Origin: Streptomyces abyssomicinicus
GTDB taxonomy: Bacteria; Actinomycetota; Actinomycetes; Streptomycetales; Streptomycetaceae
Assembly (NCBI RefSeq): GCF_008974245.1
Contig: NZ_BBZI01000009.1
Span: 364,135-428,134 of the forward strand
Length of the DNA: 64,000 nt
Reading direction: 5' to 3'
This document shows, piece by piece, positions 55,464 through 64,000 of the stretch; position 1 is the first letter of the stretch; the number at the start of each line of letters is the position of its first letter. The translations under genes and the position numbers were made by a program. Under the pieces are notes generated by a model. The model saw only the letters and a list, made by a program, of their open reading frames with translations. It did no database searches and was not told the DNA's origin.

Positions 55464-56906
55464 GTGCCGAACGCCAACGAAGACAAGTCCCGTGCCCTGA
55501 GTCAGGCCGAGAGCCTCGCGGTGAGCGAGCTGCTGAGCGTGGCCCCTGTCGCCGACGATCTAGGACACCGATTCCACGAGGCGGGGTTCCGTCTCGCCCT
55601 GGTCGGCGGATCGGTACGGGACGCCCTGCTGGGCAGGCTGGGCAACGACCTGGACTTCACCACCGACGCCCGTCCCGAGGACGTGCTCAAGATCGTGCGG
55701 CCCTGGGCGGACGCGGTCTGGGAGGTGGGGATCGCCTTCGGCACCGTCGGCTGCCAGAAGGACGGTTACCAGATCGAGGTCACCACCTACCGTTCGGAGG
55801 CGTACGACCGCACCTCCCGGAAGCCCGAGGTGTCGTACGGCGACTCCATCGAGCAGGATCTGGTGCGTCGTGACTTCACGGTCAACGCGATGGCGCTCGC
55901 GTTGCCTGAGAAGGAGTTCGTCGACCCTCACGGCGGCCGTGACGATCTGGCGCGCCGGGTGCTGCGCACGCCGGGAACCCCTGAGGAGTCCTTTTCGGAC
56001 GACCCGCTGCGGATGATGCGCGCCGCTCGGTTTGCCGCGCAGCTCGACTTCGAGGTCGACCCCGAGGTCGTCACCGCGATGGGCGAGATGGCCGGACGGA
56101 TCGAGATCGTCTCCGCCGAGCGGGTCAGGGACGAGCTGAACAAGCTGATCCTCTCCCCGAACCCTCGCAAGGGCCTCACCCTGCTGACGGAGACCGGGCT
56201 GGCCGACCGCGTCCTGCCCGAGCTTCCCGCACTGCGTCTTGAACGGGACGAGCACCACCGCCACAAGGACGTCTACGACCACACCCTGATCGTGCTGGAG
56301 CAGGCGATGGATCTGGAGGAGAACGGGCCCGATCTCACCCTCCGTCTGGCGGCTCTGCTCCACGACATCGGCAAGCCGCGCACCCGCCGCTTCGAGGGAG
56401 ACGGCAGGGTCTCCTTCCACCATCACGAGGTGGTGGGCGCCAAGATGACCAAGAAGCGGATGACGGCACTGAAGTACCCCAACGAGATGGTGCGGGATGT
56501 CTCCCGTCTCGTGGAGCTGCACCTGCGCTTCCACGGGTACGGCACGGGTGAGTGGACCGACTCCGCCGTCCGCCGCTATGTACGGGACGCGGGCCCCCTC
56601 CTGGACCGCCTGCACAAGCTGACCCGTTCCGACTGCACCACGCGGAACAAGAGGAAGGCTGCCGCTCTCTCCCGTGCTTACGACGGTCTGGAGGAGCGCA
56701 TCGCCCAGCTCAAGGAGCAGGAGGAGCTGGACTCGATCCGCCCGGATCTGGACGGCAACCAGATCATGGAGATCCTCGGGGTCGGCCCCGGCCCGGCGAT
56801 CGGTCAGGCGTACAAGGTCCTGCTGGAGCTCCGTCTGGAGAACGGCCCCATGGAGCACGACGCCGCAGTGGCCGCTCTCAAGGAGTGGTGGGACGGGCAG
56901 CGCTGA
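55464..56906 (+). CDS. cca: CCA tRNA nucleotidyltransferase
   Basis: A 480-residue class II nucleotidyltransferase that adds or repairs the 3' CCA of tRNAs. The head has ALVGGSVRDALLGRLG and the metal pair in DLDFTTDARP. The RNA-binding part has RRDFTVNAMALAL, and a C-terminal HD domain has LLHDIGKPRTRRF and SFHHHEVVGAKM. Both tRNA genes in this window lack an encoded CCA. The GTG at 55464 is chosen; it has no clear Shine-Dalgarno, so a leaderless mRNA is possible. Divergent from DUF6049. Confidence 0.94.
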   Translation: MPNANEDKSRALSQAESLAVSELLSVAPVADDLGHRFHEAGFRLALVGGSVRDALLGRLGNDLDFTTDARPEDVLKIVRPWADAVWEVGIAFGTVGCQKDGYQIEVTTYRSEAYDRTSRKPEVSYGDSIEQDLVRRDFTVNAMALALPEKEFVDPHGGRDDLARRVLRTPGTPEESFSDDPLRMMRAARFAAQLDFEVDPEVVTAMGEMAGRIEIVSAERVRDELNKLILSPNPRKGLTLLTETGLADRVLPELPALRLERDEHHRHKDVYDHTLIVLEQAMDLEENGPDLTLRLAALLHDIGKPRTRRFEGDGRVSFHHHEVVGAKMTKKRMTALKYPNEMVRDVSRLVELHLRFHGYGTGEWTDSAVRRYVRDAGPLLDRLHKLTRSDCTTRNKRKAAALSRAYDGLEERIAQLKEQEELDSIRPDLDGNQIMEILGVGPGPAIGQAYKVLLELRLENGPMEHDAAVAALKEWWDGQR

Positions 56907-56927
56907 CGCGAGGTGCCGTCCCGGGAT

Positions 56928-56941
56928 GTTTCACGTGAAAC
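56928..56941. promoter_or_regulatory. parS site after cca
   Basis: A perfect GTTTCACGTGAAAC 21 bases after the cca stop. Confidence 0.95.
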
Positions 56942-56969
56942 GTCGGTGTGGGACGAGGCGCCGTTGTGT

Positions 56970-57005
56970 CGATGGGCGATGTTTCACGTGAAACATCGCC
57001 CATCG
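56970..57005. terminator. 36-bp perfect palindrome containing a parS site
   Basis: Arms 56970-56987 and 56988-57005 are exact reverse complements with parS (56981-56994) at the centre. It lies between convergent cca and the MFS gene, so it can be both a ParB site and a two-way terminator. Confidence 0.9.
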
Positions 57006-57019
57006 AGCGTTCGGAGTGG

Positions 57020-58309
57020 TCACCTGCGTGCCTGCGTCGAGATACGCCACAGGGTCACCGCGGTGATCCCGTACAACGCCGCCACGGTGATCACCAATGC
57101 AGGCGAGCGGCCGTCGGCAGGCAACATCAGTGCCGCCACGCCGGCCGCTCCGACGAACGCCACATTGAACAGCACGTCGTAGACCGAGAAGACGCGGCCG
57201 CGGAACCGGTCCTCGGCGTGGGACTGCACCACCGTGTCGGTCGAGATCTTCGCTCCCTGGGTGATCACCCCCAGCAGAAAGGCGGCCACCATGACCGGCG
57301 CCGGAGTGAACGGCAGCACCAGAGCCGGCGCGAGCACGGTGGCGCATGCGGTGCACAGGGTCATCCAGCGCAGCGGCCCCAGGCGTCCGGCCGCGGAAGG
57401 GGTGACCACCGCGGCGACGAAGAAGCCGGCGCCCGACACGGCGACCGCCACGCCCAGCAGCGCCAGGCCGTCCTGCGCTCCACCGGATGTGGTTCCGGTG
57501 CTCCAGGCGTGGCGGCAGAGCATCAGGACCATCACCGTCTGGGCGCCGTAGCAGAAGCGCATCACCGTCATCGACGCCAACGCCCAGGCGGCCTGGCGCC
57601 TGCCGGGTTCCGTGAGGTGGCGCAGCCCTTCGGACAGGCCGCGAGCGGTTCCGGTGAGCGCCTGCCGAAGCCGGGGAGCGGGATCGCCGTCCCGGTCGGG
57701 TCCCAGAAGGTCGGGCGCCATCCGCAGGGAGGCCAGCCCGGCGCAGAGATACAGGACGGCGCCCAGAAGGACGACCACGGCGTCGGAGTCGGCCCCGGTG
57801 AGCCTCACGACGAAGGCCAGGCCGCCTCCCGCGGTGGCCGCGAGGGTGCCTGCCGTGGGGGTGAGGGAGTTCGCGGTGACCAGCCGTCCGCCGTCGACCA
57901 CCCGGGGCAGAGCCGCGGAGAGGCCGGCCAGGACGAAGCGGTTGACCGCGGTGACGCAGAGGGCGGAGACGTAGAAGAGCGGGCCCGGTGCCCCACCCAG
58001 CATCAGCACGGCGGTCAGCAGAGCGAGGAGTGCGCGCAGCAGACTGCCGTACAGCAGGATCTGCCGGCGGCTCCACCGGTCGAGCAGGACTCCGGCGAAC
58101 GGCCCGATGAACGAATACGGCAGAAGGAGCACAGCCATGGCCGAGGCGATCGCCGCGGCCGAGGTCTGCTGCTCCGGGGAAAAGACCACGTAGGTGGCGA
58201 GAGCCACCTGATAGACGCCGTCCGCGCCCTGGGAGAGCAGCCGTACGCCCAGGAGGCGGCGGAAGTCACGCAGGCGCAGCAGGACGGACAGGTCGCGTAC
58301 CGCAGACAT
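57020..58309 (-). CDS. MFS transporter
   Basis: A 429-residue major facilitator with about 12 membrane helices. The loop 2-3 motif is GVLLDRWSRRQILL and the mirrored element between helices 8 and 9 is near SAAGRLGPLRW. Helix 10-11 has GVITQGAKISTDTVVQSHAE and DRFRGRVFSVYDVLFN, as in MFS_3-type exporters of drugs or siderophores. Substrate unknown. ATG 58309 has GAGG upstream. Confidence 0.87.
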   Translation of the reverse strand: MSAVRDLSVLLRLRDFRRLLGVRLLSQGADGVYQVALATYVVFSPEQQTSAAAIASAMAVLLLPYSFIGPFAGVLLDRWSRRQILLYGSLLRALLALLTAVLMLGGAPGPLFYVSALCVTAVNRFVLAGLSAALPRVVDGGRLVTANSLTPTAGTLAATAGGGLAFVVRLTGADSDAVVVLLGAVLYLCAGLASLRMAPDLLGPDRDGDPAPRLRQALTGTARGLSEGLRHLTEPGRRQAAWALASMTVMRFCYGAQTVMVLMLCRHAWSTGTTSGGAQDGLALLGVAVAVSGAGFFVAAVVTPSAAGRLGPLRWMTLCTACATVLAPALVLPFTPAPVMVAAFLLGVITQGAKISTDTVVQSHAEDRFRGRVFSVYDVLFNVAFVGAAGVAALMLPADGRSPALVITVAALYGITAVTLWRISTQARR

Positions 58310-58346
58310 GGGGCTCAGCCTCACATACCCGGTGCCCGGAACTGGG

Positions 58347-58381
58347 GGAGGGGCCCCGGGCGACATGCCCGGGGCCCCTCC
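58347..58381 (-). terminator. terminator of ino1
   Basis: A perfect 15-bp G+C stem (58347-58361 with 58367-58381) and 5-base loop, 43 bases past the ino1 stop. Confidence 0.8.
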
Positions 58382-58424
58382 GGGGTCCCTGTGGTGCTTA
58401 CACCGTGAACGGGTGAGGCGGACG

Positions 58425-59507
58425 TCAGCGCTCGATCTCGCCCGAGATGAACTTCTCGACGCTGGTACGGGCCTCGTCGTCGAAGTACTGGACCGGCGGG
58501 GACTTCATGAAGTAGCTGGAGGCGGAGAGGATCGGGCCGCCGATGCCGCGGTCCTTGGCGATCTTCGCCGCGCGCAGGGCGTCGATGATGACACCCGCCG
58601 AGTTCGGGGAGTCCCAGACCTCGAGCTTGTACTCCAGGTTCAGCGGGACGTCGCCGAAGGCGCGGCCCTCGAGGCGGACGTACGCCCACTTGCGGTCGTC
58701 CAGCCAGGCCACGTAGTCGGAGGGGCCGATGTGGACGTTCTTCGCGCCGAGGTCCCGGTCCGGGATCTGGGAGGTGACGGCCTGCGTCTTGGAGATCTTC
58801 TTGGACTCCAGGCGCTCGCGCTCGAGCATGTTCTTGAAGTCCATGTTGCCGCCGACGTTCAGCTGCATCGTGCGGTCGAGCACGACACCGCGGTCCTCGA
58901 ACAGCTTCGCCATGACGCGGTGCGTGATCGTGGCGCCCACCTGCGACTTGATGTCGTCACCGACGATCGGCACACCGGCCTCGGTGAACTTGTCCGCCCA
59001 CTCCTTGGTGCCGGCGATGAAGACCGGGAGGGCGTTGACGAAGGCGACCTTGGCGTCGATGGCGCACTGGGCGTAGAAGCGGGCGGCGTCCTCGGAGCCG
59101 ACCGGCAGGTAGCAGACCAGGACGTCGACCTTCTGGTCCTTGAGGACCTGGACGACGTCGACCGGCTCGTCGGAGGACTCCTCGATGGTCTCGAGGTAGT
59201 ACTTGCCGAGACCGTCGAAGGTGTGGCCGCGCTGGACGGTGACGCCGGTGCGCGGCACGTCGCAGATCTTGATGGTGTTGTTCTCGGAGGCGCCGATGGC
59301 GTCCGCGAGGTCGAGGCCGACCTTCTTCGCGTCGACATCGAAGGCGGCGACGAACTCCACGTCACGGACGTGGTACTCGCCGAACTGGACGTGCATCAGG
59401 CCAGGCACCTTGGACGCCGGGTCGGCGTCCTTGTAGTACTCGACGCCCTGCACCAGCGAGGCGGCGCAGTTGCCCACGCCGACGATGGCTACGCGAACCG
59501 AACCCAT
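58425..59507 (-). CDS. ino1: inositol-3-phosphate synthase
   Basis: A 360-residue NAD-dependent enzyme that cyclises glucose 6-phosphate to myo-inositol 3-phosphate, needed for mycothiol and phosphatidylinositol. The NAD loop VAIVGVGNCAASLVQGVEYY and the family regions GDDIKSQVGATITHRVM, NMDFKNMLERERLESKK and GPSDYVAWLDDRKW are clear. ATG 59507 has GGGAG upstream. It follows padR by 41 bases on the same strand and is probably cotranscribed. Confidence 0.95.
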   Translation of the reverse strand: MGSVRVAIVGVGNCAASLVQGVEYYKDADPASKVPGLMHVQFGEYHVRDVEFVAAFDVDAKKVGLDLADAIGASENNTIKICDVPRTGVTVQRGHTFDGLGKYYLETIEESSDEPVDVVQVLKDQKVDVLVCYLPVGSEDAARFYAQCAIDAKVAFVNALPVFIAGTKEWADKFTEAGVPIVGDDIKSQVGATITHRVMAKLFEDRGVVLDRTMQLNVGGNMDFKNMLERERLESKKISKTQAVTSQIPDRDLGAKNVHIGPSDYVAWLDDRKWAYVRLEGRAFGDVPLNLEYKLEVWDSPNSAGVIIDALRAAKIAKDRGIGGPILSASSYFMKSPPVQYFDDEARTSVEKFISGEIER

Positions 59508-59548
59508 TCCGGTGGCTCCCTGTGTGTACTCGGTGAAACCGTGCGGCT

Positions 59549-60232
59549 TCACGTGTTGTTGTCTTCGGGCGTCTCGGGCGGGGTGCCGTCCCCACGCCGG
59601 GTCTGGTCGCCCGTCGCTCCAGATGACGTGTCCTGCTGAGCGGAGTCCGAGGACGGCGACCGCTTCTGGTCCCGTCCGGCCCGCTCGCTCTCGATGAGCT
59701 CGTTCAGCCAGCGCACCTCGCGCTCCACGGACTCCATGCCGTGGCGCTGGAGCTCAAGGGTGTAGTCGTCCAGGCGCTCCCGCGTCCGAGCGAACGAGGC
59801 GCGCATCTTCTCCAGACGCTCCTCGAGCCGGCTGCGTCGGCCTTCCAGCACTCGCATGCGCACATCGCGGGAGGTCTGCCCGAAGAAGGCGAACCGAGCC
59901 GCGAAGGTCTCGTCCTCGTAGGAATCGGGGCCGGTCTGCGAGAGCAGTTCCTCGAACCGCTCCTTACCTTCCGCGGTCAGCCGGTAGACGATCTTGGCGC
60001 GGCGCCCGGTGAGCGGGGCGGCCAGGGCGTCCACAGGTTCTGCGGAGGGCTCCTCGATCAACCAGCCGTTTGCGACCAGCGTCTTGAGGCAGGGGTAGAG
60101 GGTTCCGTAGCTGAAGGCGCGGAAGACGCCCAGCGACGTGTTGAGCCGTTTGCGCAGCTCGTAGCCGTGCATCGGGGACTCGCGGAGCAGGCCGAGTACG
60201 GCGAACTCGAGGATGCCGGATCGCCGGCTCAT
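59549..60232 (-). CDS. PadR family transcriptional regulator
   Basis: A 227-residue repressor. The winged helix is at about 1-95 (AVLGLLRESPMHGYELRKRL, YGTLYPCLKTLVANGWL, KIVYRLTAEGKERF). A helical C-terminal dimerisation part (about 130-190) and a polar tail follow. A perfect palindrome of PadR type lies 52 bases before its start, implying autoregulation and control of ino1 behind it. The effector is unknown. Confidence 0.9.
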   Translation of the reverse strand: MSRRSGILEFAVLGLLRESPMHGYELRKRLNTSLGVFRAFSYGTLYPCLKTLVANGWLIEEPSAEPVDALAAPLTGRRAKIVYRLTAEGKERFEELLSQTGPDSYEDETFAARFAFFGQTSRDVRMRVLEGRRSRLEERLEKMRASFARTRERLDDYTLELQRHGMESVEREVRWLNELIESERAGRDQKRSPSSDSAQQDTSSGATGDQTRRGDGTPPETPEDNNT

Positions 60233-60283
60233 CGTCGCCTCCTCTCTGCCGCGGGCTGTCGTGGGTCGACTTTATATTTCCCC

Positions 60284-60304
60284 GATGTATCGACTCGATA
60301 CATC
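60284..60304. promoter_or_regulatory. PadR operator palindrome
   Basis: GATGTATCGA and TCGATACATC are exact inverted arms around one base, containing the family ATGT...ACAT core. It overlaps an AT-rich stretch (TTTATATTT at 60271-60279) likely to be promoter sequence for padR. Confidence 0.82.
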
Positions 60305-60604
60305 CAGACGATAGGTCGGCTCCAGGCGGCGTACAAGAGGAGACTCGGTGAGCGGCGTCACATCATCGAATCGGGTGCATCGCTATGCGTCGTTCATGGT
60401 CGAGAACCCCATTTGCGCAAGTTCGGCGATGCGTAGTCTGTGCGGCATGCATACCGCCGGGAACCAAGTGACGTCCGTGGAACGTCCACGTCCCAGGTGT
60501 AGTACGGCTGAGCGAATGACCATCGGCCGTACGTCGGGGGGACCGGAAACCAGCCGCTGTTTCCAGGCGCTCATGTACGCGCCTGCCCGAGGAGTAATCG
60601 TTCG

Positions 60605-63241
60605 ATGAGCGAGCACCGTCGCAAACCGCCACAGCCGCAGGGAGGCGGACGTGCCGCGGCCCGACGCGCCCAGTCCGGTTCGTCCTCCGGCCGCCGCGCG
60701 GCTCCGCGAGGAGCCACCGGCTCCCCGTCCGCGGGTTACCACGGGCCGGGCGCGGAGGAGCGTCCGCAGGGAGGCCGCGCCGAGGCCCGCCGGGCCGCGC
60801 AACGGTCGGGAGGGGCCGGAGGGGGGCGTCGCAGAGCGGCTCCCGAAGGACGACGTGGCCGAGCCGCCGCGTCCCGGGACCGGTTCATCGACTATCCGCG
60901 TGCCGGGAAGTACGGCGCCGCCCGATGGGTGCCGTCGTGGCGCCTGGTGACGGGTATGTTCGTCGGCTTCTTCGCCGGCCTCCTGCTGGTGGGCGGCGTG
61001 GGTTACGCCATGGTGGACATCCCGAAGGCCGACGAGGCGGCGACCGCGCAGAACAACGTCTTCTACTGGTCCGACGGCTCCCAGATGGCGTCCACCGGCG
61101 GCAAGGCCAACCGTCAGATCGTGCCGCTGGCCGAGATCCCGGACGAACTGCAGAACGCGGTGATCGCCGCCGAGAACGCCTCCTTCTACGAGGACAAGGG
61201 CGTCGACCCGATGGGTATCGCCCGCGCGCTCTTCAACATGGCGAAGGGTGACGAGGTCCAGGGTGGATCGACGATCACCCAGCAGTTCGTGAAGAACACC
61301 TACCTGGACCAGAGTCAGACGCTGACGCGGAAGTTCAAGGAGCTGTTCATCTCCATAAAGGTCGGCGCGAAGATGGAGAAGGAAGACATCCTCGCCGGCT
61401 ACCTGAACACCGCCTATTACGGACGGGACGCCTATGGCGTCCAGGCCGCCGCCCAGGCCTACTTCGGCAAGGACTCGAAGAAGCTCACGGCGGAGGAGAG
61501 CGTCTTCCTGGCCTCGGTCCTCAAGGGCCCCAACCTCTACAACCCCGACGGCGGCGTCGGCTCCAGCGCGACACCGAAGGCGAACACCCAGCGGGCCGAG
61601 AAGCGCTGGGAATGGATTCTGGACCGCATGGTCGAGGTCGACCGGATGCCGCAGTCCGAGCGCAGTGAGATCACGGACTTCCCCAAGCTCAAGAAGCAGA
61701 AGTCCAAGCTCGCGGGCCAGACCGGCTACCTGATCGACATCGCCAAGAGCTATGTCGCGAAGACGGCCGACATCTCCACCGACGAGCTGGAGAAGGGTGG
61801 CTACCGGATCTACACCACCTTCGACAAGGACCGGGTGCATGAGCTGGAGGAGGCCGTCCAGGAGACACGTGACGACCTTCTCGACGAGAAGAAGCGCCCT
61901 GACACCGACACCCACGTGCAGTTCGGTGCGGCGTCCATCGATCCTGACTCGGGAGCCATCGTGGCCGCCTACGGTGGCGACGGGTACGACAAGGGGCACT
62001 ACACCAACAACGCGGACACCATGGGTGTACCGGTCGGATCGACGTGGAAGCCGTTCGTGCTGGCGTCTGCAATGGAGTACGGCACCGTCCACACCGACGG
62101 TCAGCCCCTCTCGCCGCAGAGCCTCTACCAGGGCAACGACCTCACGGTGATCAATGACCAGAACGGCGAGCCCATCAAGAACAACAAGGGCCTCCCGTTC
62201 CAGCAGAAGAACGAGGGCACCCAGGCCTGGGGACTGATCACGCTCGACAAGGCCATGGAGCAGTCGGTCAACGTTCCGTTCGTCCAGCTGGGCATCGACG
62301 TGGGGCTCGACAACACCCGCAAGACCGCCATGGACCTGGGCATCCTGGAGGACAGCTTCGACTCCGGGAACATGAACAACGCCTCGTTCTCCCTGGGCAC
62401 CTCGACCCCCAGCGCGATCCGGATGGCTGACGCCTACGCGGGCTTCGCCTCGTCCGGAACCCATTACGAGCCGTACTCGGTGACAAAGGTCATCGACGCG
62501 CAGCGCGACGTGGAACTCCCCGGCTTCGAGGAGCCCGAGAAGGAGGAGGCCCTCGAGCCGGCGGTCGCCGACAACGTGACCAAGGTGCTGGAGAACGTGG
62601 TCCAGAACGGCACGGCCAAGGCGCTCGCGGACCTGCCCTTCCCGAACGCCGGCAAGACCGGTACGACGGACGAGAACAAGTCCGCCTGGTACGTCGGGTA
62701 CACCTCGGAGCTCTCCACCGCGGTGGCGATGTTCCGGACCAACCCGAAGGACAAGGAACTGCTGTCCATGAAGGGCGTCGGTGACCTGCCTTCCATCCAC
62801 GGTGGTGACATCCCCGCCGACGTGTGGAAGGAGTACATGTCGGTGGCGATGCAGGACAAGGACTACAAGCCGCAGCCCTTCCCGGCGCCCGCGCCTCTCG
62901 GCACGGTCTACAACCCGTCCCCGAGCCCGGAGCCGAGCGCTTCGGAGACCGAGAGCGAAGAGGACGACGAGAAGGACGACAAGCCCACGCCGAGCAAGCC
63001 GGTGGATCCGCCCACGGACTGTGAGCCCTTCGACTTCGAGTGCATGACCAACGGCGGCAACACCGACGGTCAGACCACGGACGGCGGAACCCTCGGGGAG
63101 ACGGACTCCGGAGGTACGACCGGTAGTACGGACGGCGGTGGAACCGGTGGTGAGGAAGACAGCGGCACCATCACCGAGGGCACCGTCTTCGGTAACACCA
63201 ACAGCGGTGGCGGGAACGGGAGAGGCGGAACAACCGGATAG
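60605..63241 (+). CDS. bifunctional penicillin-binding protein (class A: transglycosylase/transpeptidase)
   Basis: An 878-residue peptidoglycan synthase. A basic disordered N-terminus (1-110) and one membrane helix (about 115-138) come first. The GT51 domain (about 165-345) has the catalytic ENASFYEDKGVD and GGSTITQQFVKN. The transpeptidase domain has the active-site motif STWK (about 478), SVN (about 554) and KTGTT (about 684). The tail of about 110 residues is acidic then Thr/Gly/Ser-rich, extracellular. GAGGAG upstream of ATG. Divergent from padR. Confidence 0.95.
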   Translation: MSEHRRKPPQPQGGGRAAARRAQSGSSSGRRAAPRGATGSPSAGYHGPGAEERPQGGRAEARRAAQRSGGAGGGRRRAAPEGRRGRAAASRDRFIDYPRAGKYGAARWVPSWRLVTGMFVGFFAGLLLVGGVGYAMVDIPKADEAATAQNNVFYWSDGSQMASTGGKANRQIVPLAEIPDELQNAVIAAENASFYEDKGVDPMGIARALFNMAKGDEVQGGSTITQQFVKNTYLDQSQTLTRKFKELFISIKVGAKMEKEDILAGYLNTAYYGRDAYGVQAAAQAYFGKDSKKLTAEESVFLASVLKGPNLYNPDGGVGSSATPKANTQRAEKRWEWILDRMVEVDRMPQSERSEITDFPKLKKQKSKLAGQTGYLIDIAKSYVAKTADISTDELEKGGYRIYTTFDKDRVHELEEAVQETRDDLLDEKKRPDTDTHVQFGAASIDPDSGAIVAAYGGDGYDKGHYTNNADTMGVPVGSTWKPFVLASAMEYGTVHTDGQPLSPQSLYQGNDLTVINDQNGEPIKNNKGLPFQQKNEGTQAWGLITLDKAMEQSVNVPFVQLGIDVGLDNTRKTAMDLGILEDSFDSGNMNNASFSLGTSTPSAIRMADAYAGFASSGTHYEPYSVTKVIDAQRDVELPGFEEPEKEEALEPAVADNVTKVLENVVQNGTAKALADLPFPNAGKTGTTDENKSAWYVGYTSELSTAVAMFRTNPKDKELLSMKGVGDLPSIHGGDIPADVWKEYMSVAMQDKDYKPQPFPAPAPLGTVYNPSPSPEPSASETESEEDDEKDDKPTPSKPVDPPTDCEPFDFECMTNGGNTDGQTTDGGTLGETDSGGTTGSTDGGGTGGEEDSGTITEGTVFGNTNSGGGNGRGGTTG

Positions 63242-63264
63242 CTCCGGAATCAGCCGTCACGTCC

Positions 63265-63278
63265 GTTTCACGTGAAAC
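63265..63278. promoter_or_regulatory. parS site after the PBP gene
   Basis: A perfect GTTTCACGTGAAAC 24 bases after the PBP stop and directly before its terminator hairpin. Confidence 0.95.
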
Positions 63279-63281
63279 ATG

Positions 63282-63311
63282 GGGCCGCCGCACCTTCGGG
63301 TGCGGCGGCCC
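63282..63311 (+). terminator. terminator of the PBP gene with UUCG tetraloop
   Basis: GGGCCGCCGCACC and GGTGCGGCGGCCC form a perfect 13-bp stem closed by C-TTCG-G, an extra-stable loop. Confidence 0.85.
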
Positions 63312-63349
63312 TCGCCCGTTTCTCACGCCGGTACGGCAGGATGTGCGCC

Positions 63350-64000
63350 ATGCCGAGCGCAGAGACGACGCACCAGAGCAACCCCGGGCCTCCCGAGCCC
63401 GGGACCGGAGCCACCGTGGCGCAGGTCCGAGTGGAACCGGTCTCCCCCACGCACGAGGATCCGGTGGCCGTGACGGGCAGCGAGTTCCTGGGCGGTCCTT
63501 CGGGGCGGCACATGCTGACCGGCACGTCCTGGTGGTCGCCCGTCCGAGTGGTGGTACTCGTGGCGATGGCTCTCTTCGCCCTGGGGCTGGTCCAGAAGGC
63601 TCCCTGCTACAACGGGGGCTGGTTCCACGGCGCGGGCGCCCAGTACACCCATGCCTGCTACTCCGACATTCCGCACCTCTACCACGCGCGTGGTTTCGCG
63701 GAAGGTCTGGTGCCGTACTTCGACCGGCTGCCGGGCGACATGGACTACCTCGAATACCCGGTGCTCACCGGCGTGTTCATGGAGGTCGCCTCCTGGCTGA
63801 CCCCTGACGGAGGAAGCTTCCAGGACCAGAGCCAGAACTACTGGATGGTCAACGCCGGCATGCTGATGGTCTGTGCCGCGGTGATCGCCGTCTGCGCCGC
63901 GCGGACCCATGCCCGGCGGCCCTGGGACGGTCTGCTGGTCGCCCTGGCACCGGCCTACGCGCTCACCGCCACCATCAACTGGGACCTCCTGGCCGTCGCC
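63350..64000 (+). CDS. GT87-like (DUF2029) polyprenol-linked mannosyltransferase, 3' truncated by window end
   Basis: The first 217 residues of a membrane glycosyltransferase. About 60 polar N-terminal residues come first, then a membrane helix (VRVVVLVAMALFALGLV). An extracytoplasmic loop contains CYNGGWFHGAGAQYTHACYS, then DMDYLEYPVLTGVFMEVASW and further helices. The early acidic EYP motif and layout fit GT87 family proteins, which use polyprenyl-phosphate mannose; streptomycetes carry one after this PBP. An in-frame ATG at 63341 would add three residues. Confidence 0.8.
   Translation, partial: MPSAETTHQSNPGPPEPGTGATVAQVRVEPVSPTHEDPVAVTGSEFLGGPSGRHMLTGTSWWSPVRVVVLVAMALFALGLVQKAPCYNGGWFHGAGAQYTHACYSDIPHLYHARGFAEGLVPYFDRLPGDMDYLEYPVLTGVFMEVASWLTPDGGSFQDQSQNYWMVNAGMLMVCAAVIAVCAARTHARRPWDGLLVALAPAYALTATINWDLLAVA

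Overview
This 64 kb window is the replication-origin region of a high-GC, linear-chromosome actinomycete, almost certainly a Streptomyces species. The evidence is the core order gyrA-gyrB-DUF721-recF-gnd-dnaN-oriC-dnaA-rpmH-rnpA-yidD-yidC-jag-rsmG-parA-parB-trxA-trxB-sigM-murJ-cca, a DnaA with a very long repetitive domain II, TTGTCCACA-type DnaA boxes, parS sites GTTTCACGTGAAAC, CrgA, class E sortases, and the small Streptomyces families DLW-39, DUF6344 and DUF5324. Many genes start with GTG and many neighbours overlap by GTGA or ATGA.

Left part (1-7.3 kb): a conserved hyphal-growth and cell-surface block with DUF5324, PPIase, rhomboid, crgA, DUF881, a tiny membrane protein, trpG/pabA-like glutaminase and two class E sortases. 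A compact group of DnaA boxes sits between rhomboid and crgA. Compared with the order I know from S. coelicolor and M. tuberculosis, this block is inverted with respect to gyrA.

7.3-19 kb is the main accessory region, a surface-polysaccharide locus. It has a Wzy-like multi-pass polymerase, a WcaF-like acetyltransferase, one GT4 glycosyltransferase, a lipoprotein, a large secreted propeller/FN3/LamG/DNRLRE protein, the GDP-L-fucose pathway (gmd, fcl) and an initiating polyprenyl-phosphate sugar transferase.

19-24 kb returns to core markers: tRNA-Ala(TGC), an HTH regulator, DLW-39, a DUF6344 protein running into a 1.4 kb C-rich proline-coding tract, a second secreted LamG protein, and tRNA-Ile(GAT) with a clear promoter and terminator.

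24-38 kb holds DUF3566, gyrA, gyrB, DUF721, recF, gnd, dnaN, oriC with about 17 DnaA boxes in two clusters, and dnaA, all genes on the minus strand. Rightward from 38 kb run rpmH, rnpA, yidD, yidC, jag, rsmG, parA, parB and a GNAT gene. On the minus strand follow trxB-trxA (with a SigR-type promoter), sigM and its anti-sigma, a pseudokinase, murJ and DUF6049. After these come cca (+), an MFS transporter (-), ino1 (-), padR (-, with its palindromic operator), a bifunctional penicillin-binding protein (+) and a truncated GT87-like membrane glycosyltransferase (+).

Eight perfect parS sites and one degenerate site are seen; all perfect ones lie right of oriC and several are built into larger palindromes between genes. 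Both tRNA genes lack an encoded CCA, consistent with the cca gene in the same window. Most of the window is conserved chromosome core. I did not find an obviously new defence or metabolic system; the best candidates for something undescribed are the polysaccharide locus with its large secreted protein, the C-rich DUF6344 tract, and the DnaA-box group at 3 kb.
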